Shown here in pieces: positions 14,522-16,523 of a stretch of DNA of 16,523 nucleotides. The notes under the pieces are model-generated. The model had not been told where the DNA came from, did not search any database, and worked only from the letters and a program-made list of their open reading frames with translations. The stretch is from Bacteroidales bacterium. GTDB lineage: Bacteria; Bacteroidota; Bacteroidia; Bacteroidales; WCHB1-69. Numbering within the stretch: position 1 is the first letter of the stretch; each line of letters opens with the position of its first letter. Where the stretch lies: assembly GCA_017394765.1 (NCBI GenBank), contig JAFPXF010000064.1, positions 1 through 16,523 of the forward strand, in the 5' to 3' direction. Made by a program: the position numbers and the translations under genes.

Positions 14522-15337
14522 ATGAAAATCACCATCCAAGAATATCACCACGGTGCAGAAATCGTGAAATCCAACCTCAACGGTTTTTGGCTCTGCCGTG
14601 TGCTGAAAGGCAGCATACGGGTGCTTTTTGAGCAAAACACGTACAAATTAGTTACCGGAACGGTGTTTGCCGTGCAGGAGGGCGCGACGTTCCGCGTGCA
14701 GTCGTCCACCCAAAATATGGTCGTGGAGGTTATGACCTTTGACGAATCGCTGATGAATGTCGTATATGCTTTGCTTGGGGCGGAGGCCGACATCGGGACG
14801 CTGGAAACGGCCTTTTGGAGTGCCACAACGCTGGCTGAGCCTTTTGGCCGAATGTTTGCCGCCGATTATGAGCTGCTTCGGATGGCAGTAGGGCAACCCG
14901 ATCTCATCGCCCGCCACAAAATGGTCACCGCCAGTCTCGTCCACCTGTTGCTTTCTATCTTCAATGCGGTGGGAGAAACCACCACCTCGTCGTCTGGCGA
15001 TAACGGCAAACGTTCTCGTCAGCTGTTGAACCATTTTTTCGAGCTGGTCGGCGAAAACACTCCGTCAGGATGCCGCAATATCACATTCTATGCTGACAAA
15101 CTCTGTGTGTCAGAGCGTTATCTCTTCAAGGTCTGCAAAAAGGAAACCGACAAAACGCCGAAAGAACTTATCCATCAGTTTTTAATCGGCCAAATCAAGA
15201 ACGCCCTGCTGACTACCAAGATGACCCATCAGCAGGTTGCCGACCATTTCGGCTTCCCGGACCAGTCGGCCTTCGGTCAGTTCTTCAAGCGCCAGGAGGG
15301 AATGTCACCTTCGGAATTTCGGAAGAGGTATAGGTGA
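14522..15337 (+). CDS. AraC-family transcriptional regulator, likely activator of the RND efflux genes
   Basis: The protein has 271 residues from ATG 14522. The frame is open further upstream to 14435, but that would run through the promoter. The N-terminal half (1 to about 100) is a cupin-like sensing domain (GFWLCRVLKGSIRVLFEQNT). The C-terminal 85 residues form the double helix-turn-helix: ITFYADKLCVSERYLFKVCK, then MTHQQVADHFGFPDQSAFGQFFKRQEGMSPSEFRKRYR, with the family signature in the last segment. It is divergent from the adaptor gene, with a shared 39-bp operator between them and a second copy before the pump. This supports control of both halves of the efflux system and autorepression. 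The ligand is unknown. Confidence 0.92.
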   Translation: MKITIQEYHHGAEIVKSNLNGFWLCRVLKGSIRVLFEQNTYKLVTGTVFAVQEGATFRVQSSTQNMVVEVMTFDESLMNVVYALLGAEADIGTLETAFWSATTLAEPFGRMFAADYELLRMAVGQPDLIARHKMVTASLVHLLLSIFNAVGETTTSSSGDNGKRSRQLLNHFFELVGENTPSGCRNITFYADKLCVSERYLFKVCKKETDKTPKELIHQFLIGQIKNALLTTKMTHQQVADHFGFPDQSAFGQFFKRQEGMSPSEFRKRYR

Positions 15338-15357
15338 TGCGTGTATAGATAATAATC

Positions 15358-15408
15358 TTACCGGAAACTCATCCTAAACACCAGCGGGGAAACGCCTTCG
15401 TTGCGCTT
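15358..15408 (-). pseudogene. C-terminal remnant of another AraC-family gene
   Basis: Seventeen codons ending at TAA 15358-15360 read KRNEGVSPLVFRMSFR. This is the typical AraC C-terminus (KR-x-EG-x-SP-xx-FR-xx-FR), yet it lies in another frame directly after the stop of the complete araC-type gene, whose own end is GVSPKAFRTGGE. It looks like a scar from recombination between two AraC genes or the relic of a deleted neighbour. Confidence 0.6.
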
Positions 15409-16295
15409 TATTCTCCCCCTGTCCTGAACGCTTTCGGACTCACGCCGACCGCGCGGCGGAAGAAGGTGCCGAAATGGCTCTGGTTCTGGAAGCCGAGGCG
15501 GTCGGAAATCTCTTGGACAGAAAGCGTGGAGGTCCGCAACAGCGACTTGGCTTTTCGAATCAGGATTTCGCTGATGCAGTCGCCGGCGGTACTGCCCGTC
15601 ACCTGTTTCACCACATTGGCCACATACGTGGGCGTCAGGTGTAGTTCGTCGGCATACCATTTGATGTCATGATGCTCGTGGCAGCATTGATCCACCAAAG
15701 ACAGAAATCGCCCCGTCAATTCCTCAGCACGGGAAAGTGGTTTTTGTGTAGCAAGGCTGTCGGTGAAAAATTCGTAAAGGAAAGACAGGAGCGAGCGGAC
15801 AAGATGCAGGATGGTCGTTTGCCGTTTCTGGTTTTCTTTCTGCATCAGTTCCTCGATGAGGTCAAGATAGAGCATTATCGTCTGCATGCTTGACGCGTCA
15901 AGTTGTGCGGCGGGGCGGACGTAGGCGTAATGCAGCTTGTCGTATGGCAATGAAAGAGACAGTTTCTCCGCAATGACAGGAGAAAAGGAGAGCAGGCGAA
16001 CCTTCAAGTCAGGGGTGCTGCTGTTGTAGTGCAACACATGGTCATTGAAGATATACACGGCGGCCGGTGCTTTTATTTCGATGTCAAGCTGGTTGAATTT
16101 CCCGCTGAGGGCGCCCTGCATGACGAAAAGGATGGCATAATGGCTGGTGCGAAAGTATTCTGGTATGTTGGCATCCTCGTAAATTCCTATCTCAGCTATC
16201 AAAAGCTCTCTGTCATGCCAAGAGGTGCGCTTTATGATTTTTTCCGAATCGTATAAAATCGGCAAATCACCACTCTTCTTTTTTCCGTTTTTCAT
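15408..16295 (-). CDS. AraC-family transcriptional regulator
   Basis: The protein has 295 residues from ATG 16295. The N-terminal cupin-like part (about 45-110) contains SHYAILFVMQGALSGKFNQL and AAVYIFNDHVLHY. The C-terminal double helix-turn-helix (about 205-290) has IKWYADELHLTPTYVANVVK and LSVQEISDRLGFQNQSHFGTFFRRAVGVSPKAF. It ends with the short tail RTGGE in place of the usual FR-xx-FR-type end, and a relic of such an end follows in another frame. It converges on the first araC gene and is divergent from the gene starting at 16500, a likely target. Half-site-like repeats in its own leader suggest autoregulation. Confidence 0.92.
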   Translation of the reverse strand: MKNGKKKSGDLPILYDSEKIIKRTSWHDRELLIAEIGIYEDANIPEYFRTSHYAILFVMQGALSGKFNQLDIEIKAPAAVYIFNDHVLHYNSSTPDLKVRLLSFSPVIAEKLSLSLPYDKLHYAYVRPAAQLDASSMQTIMLYLDLIEELMQKENQKRQTTILHLVRSLLSFLYEFFTDSLATQKPLSRAEELTGRFLSLVDQCCHEHHDIKWYADELHLTPTYVANVVKQVTGSTAGDCISEILIRKAKSLLRTSTLSVQEISDRLGFQNQSHFGTFFRRAVGVSPKAFRTGGE

Positions 16296-16317
16296 AATAC
16301 TATCATTATTATCTTTC

Positions 16318-16362
16318 AGAACAATAAATATTATATTTAGAACAATTAAGTCTTTGACTTAA
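16318..16362. promoter_or_regulatory. Candidate operator in the leader of the second araC gene
   Basis: AGAACAAT occurs at 16318-16325 and again at 16339-16346, exactly 21 bp apart, a spacing typical of AraC-family direct half-sites. Next to it is a 7-bp inverted repeat TTAAGTC-TTT-GACTTAA (16346-16362). A further AGAACAT lies at 16415-16421. The sites are downstream of the predicted transcription start, where bound protein could block elongation. Confidence 0.45.
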
Positions 16363-16376
16363 CGTCATCAAAAAAG

Positions 16377-16384
16377 CAAAAATA
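16377..16384 (-). promoter_or_regulatory. -7 element of the second araC gene
   Basis: Minus-strand TATTTTTG followed by C, preceded by an A-run and GTG as at 13110-13117. The predicted leader is about 75 nt. No convincing -33 TTTG was seen. Confidence 0.5.
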
Positions 16385-16463
16385 CACTTTTTTTTAATAT
16401 GAAATGTGTAAAATAGAACATTTTTTGTCATTTTGAGGACAACGCTGTGACACTAATAGGTTT

Positions 16464-16471
16464 TATTTTTG
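16464..16471 (+). promoter_or_regulatory. -7 element of the gene starting at 16500
   Basis: TATTTTTG followed by C, 28 bp before the ATG at 16500. No -33 TTTG lies at the normal distance, so activation by the divergent AraC protein is possible. Confidence 0.45.
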
Positions 16472-16499
16472 CAAAAATGTTTCCATTATATCATGCTAT

Positions 16500-16523
16500 A
16501 TGAAAATCCTCTTTGTCATAGAC
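16500..16523 (+). CDS. 5' end of an unidentified gene (partial)
   Basis: ATG 16500 opens a frame reading MKILFVID to the end of the window, preceded by a TATTTTTGC promoter box. Eight residues are too few to identify the product. A start of this kind occurs in glycosyltransferases and in isochorismatase-type hydrolases, among others. Its divergent arrangement with the second araC gene suggests regulation by that protein. Confidence 0.5.

Overview
The window looks like a chromosomal segment of a Bacteroidota organism, most likely a gut or oral Bacteroidales. Three things point there. The putative promoters carry the Bacteroidota -7 element TATTTTTG, not a sigma70 -10 box. The Cys-containing lipoprotein signals and BspA-type leucine-rich repeats are typical of the group. 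Several proteins (DUF5714, the CatA-like acetyltransferase remnant, the MATE and HAE1 pumps) resemble Bacteroidales versions. No rRNA, tRNA, CRISPR array, transposase or integrase was found.

Layout. 1-1390: 3' end of a probable HipB-like antitoxin followed by a complete HipA-type kinase. 1421-2125: Cys-rich DUF5714 protein. 2179-2468: CatA-like acetyltransferase remnant with a large internal deletion. 2505-3872 (minus): MATE exporter, with the C-terminal remnant of a patatin-like outer-membrane protein at 3881-4024 directly upstream. 4052-9076 (minus): overlapping operon RND pump - TolC-family lipoprotein - GNAT acetyltransferase. 9242-13050 (minus): AT-rich block with a frameshifted leucine-rich-repeat gene, a 12-bp minisatellite, and an AlbA_2/HATPase gene coupled by an ATGA overlap to a DUF4062 gene. 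13284-14399 (minus): periplasmic adaptor lipoprotein of the RND pump. 14522-15337 (plus) and 15408-16295 (minus): two AraC-family regulators. 16500-end: first codons of a rightward gene.

How it fits together. Adaptor, RND pump and outer-membrane factor are normally adjacent. Here the adaptor lies 4.2 kb from the pump, with the AT-rich block between them. Both halves carry nearly the same 39-bp sequence at about the same distance upstream of a TATTTTTGC promoter (9129-9167 and 14467-14505). The second copy also overlaps the promoter of the divergent araC gene. The simplest reading is that this AraC protein activates both halves of the split pump and represses itself.

The most unusual observations are: two perfect palindromic repeat units read in frame inside two cytoplasmic loops of the RND pump; the duplicated operator joining the split operon; and the DUF4062 + degenerate AlbA_2/HATPase pair, a candidate uncharacterised stress or defence module. 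Four gene remnants (CAT, patatin, LRR 3' part, AraC C-terminus) mark the region as repeatedly rearranged.
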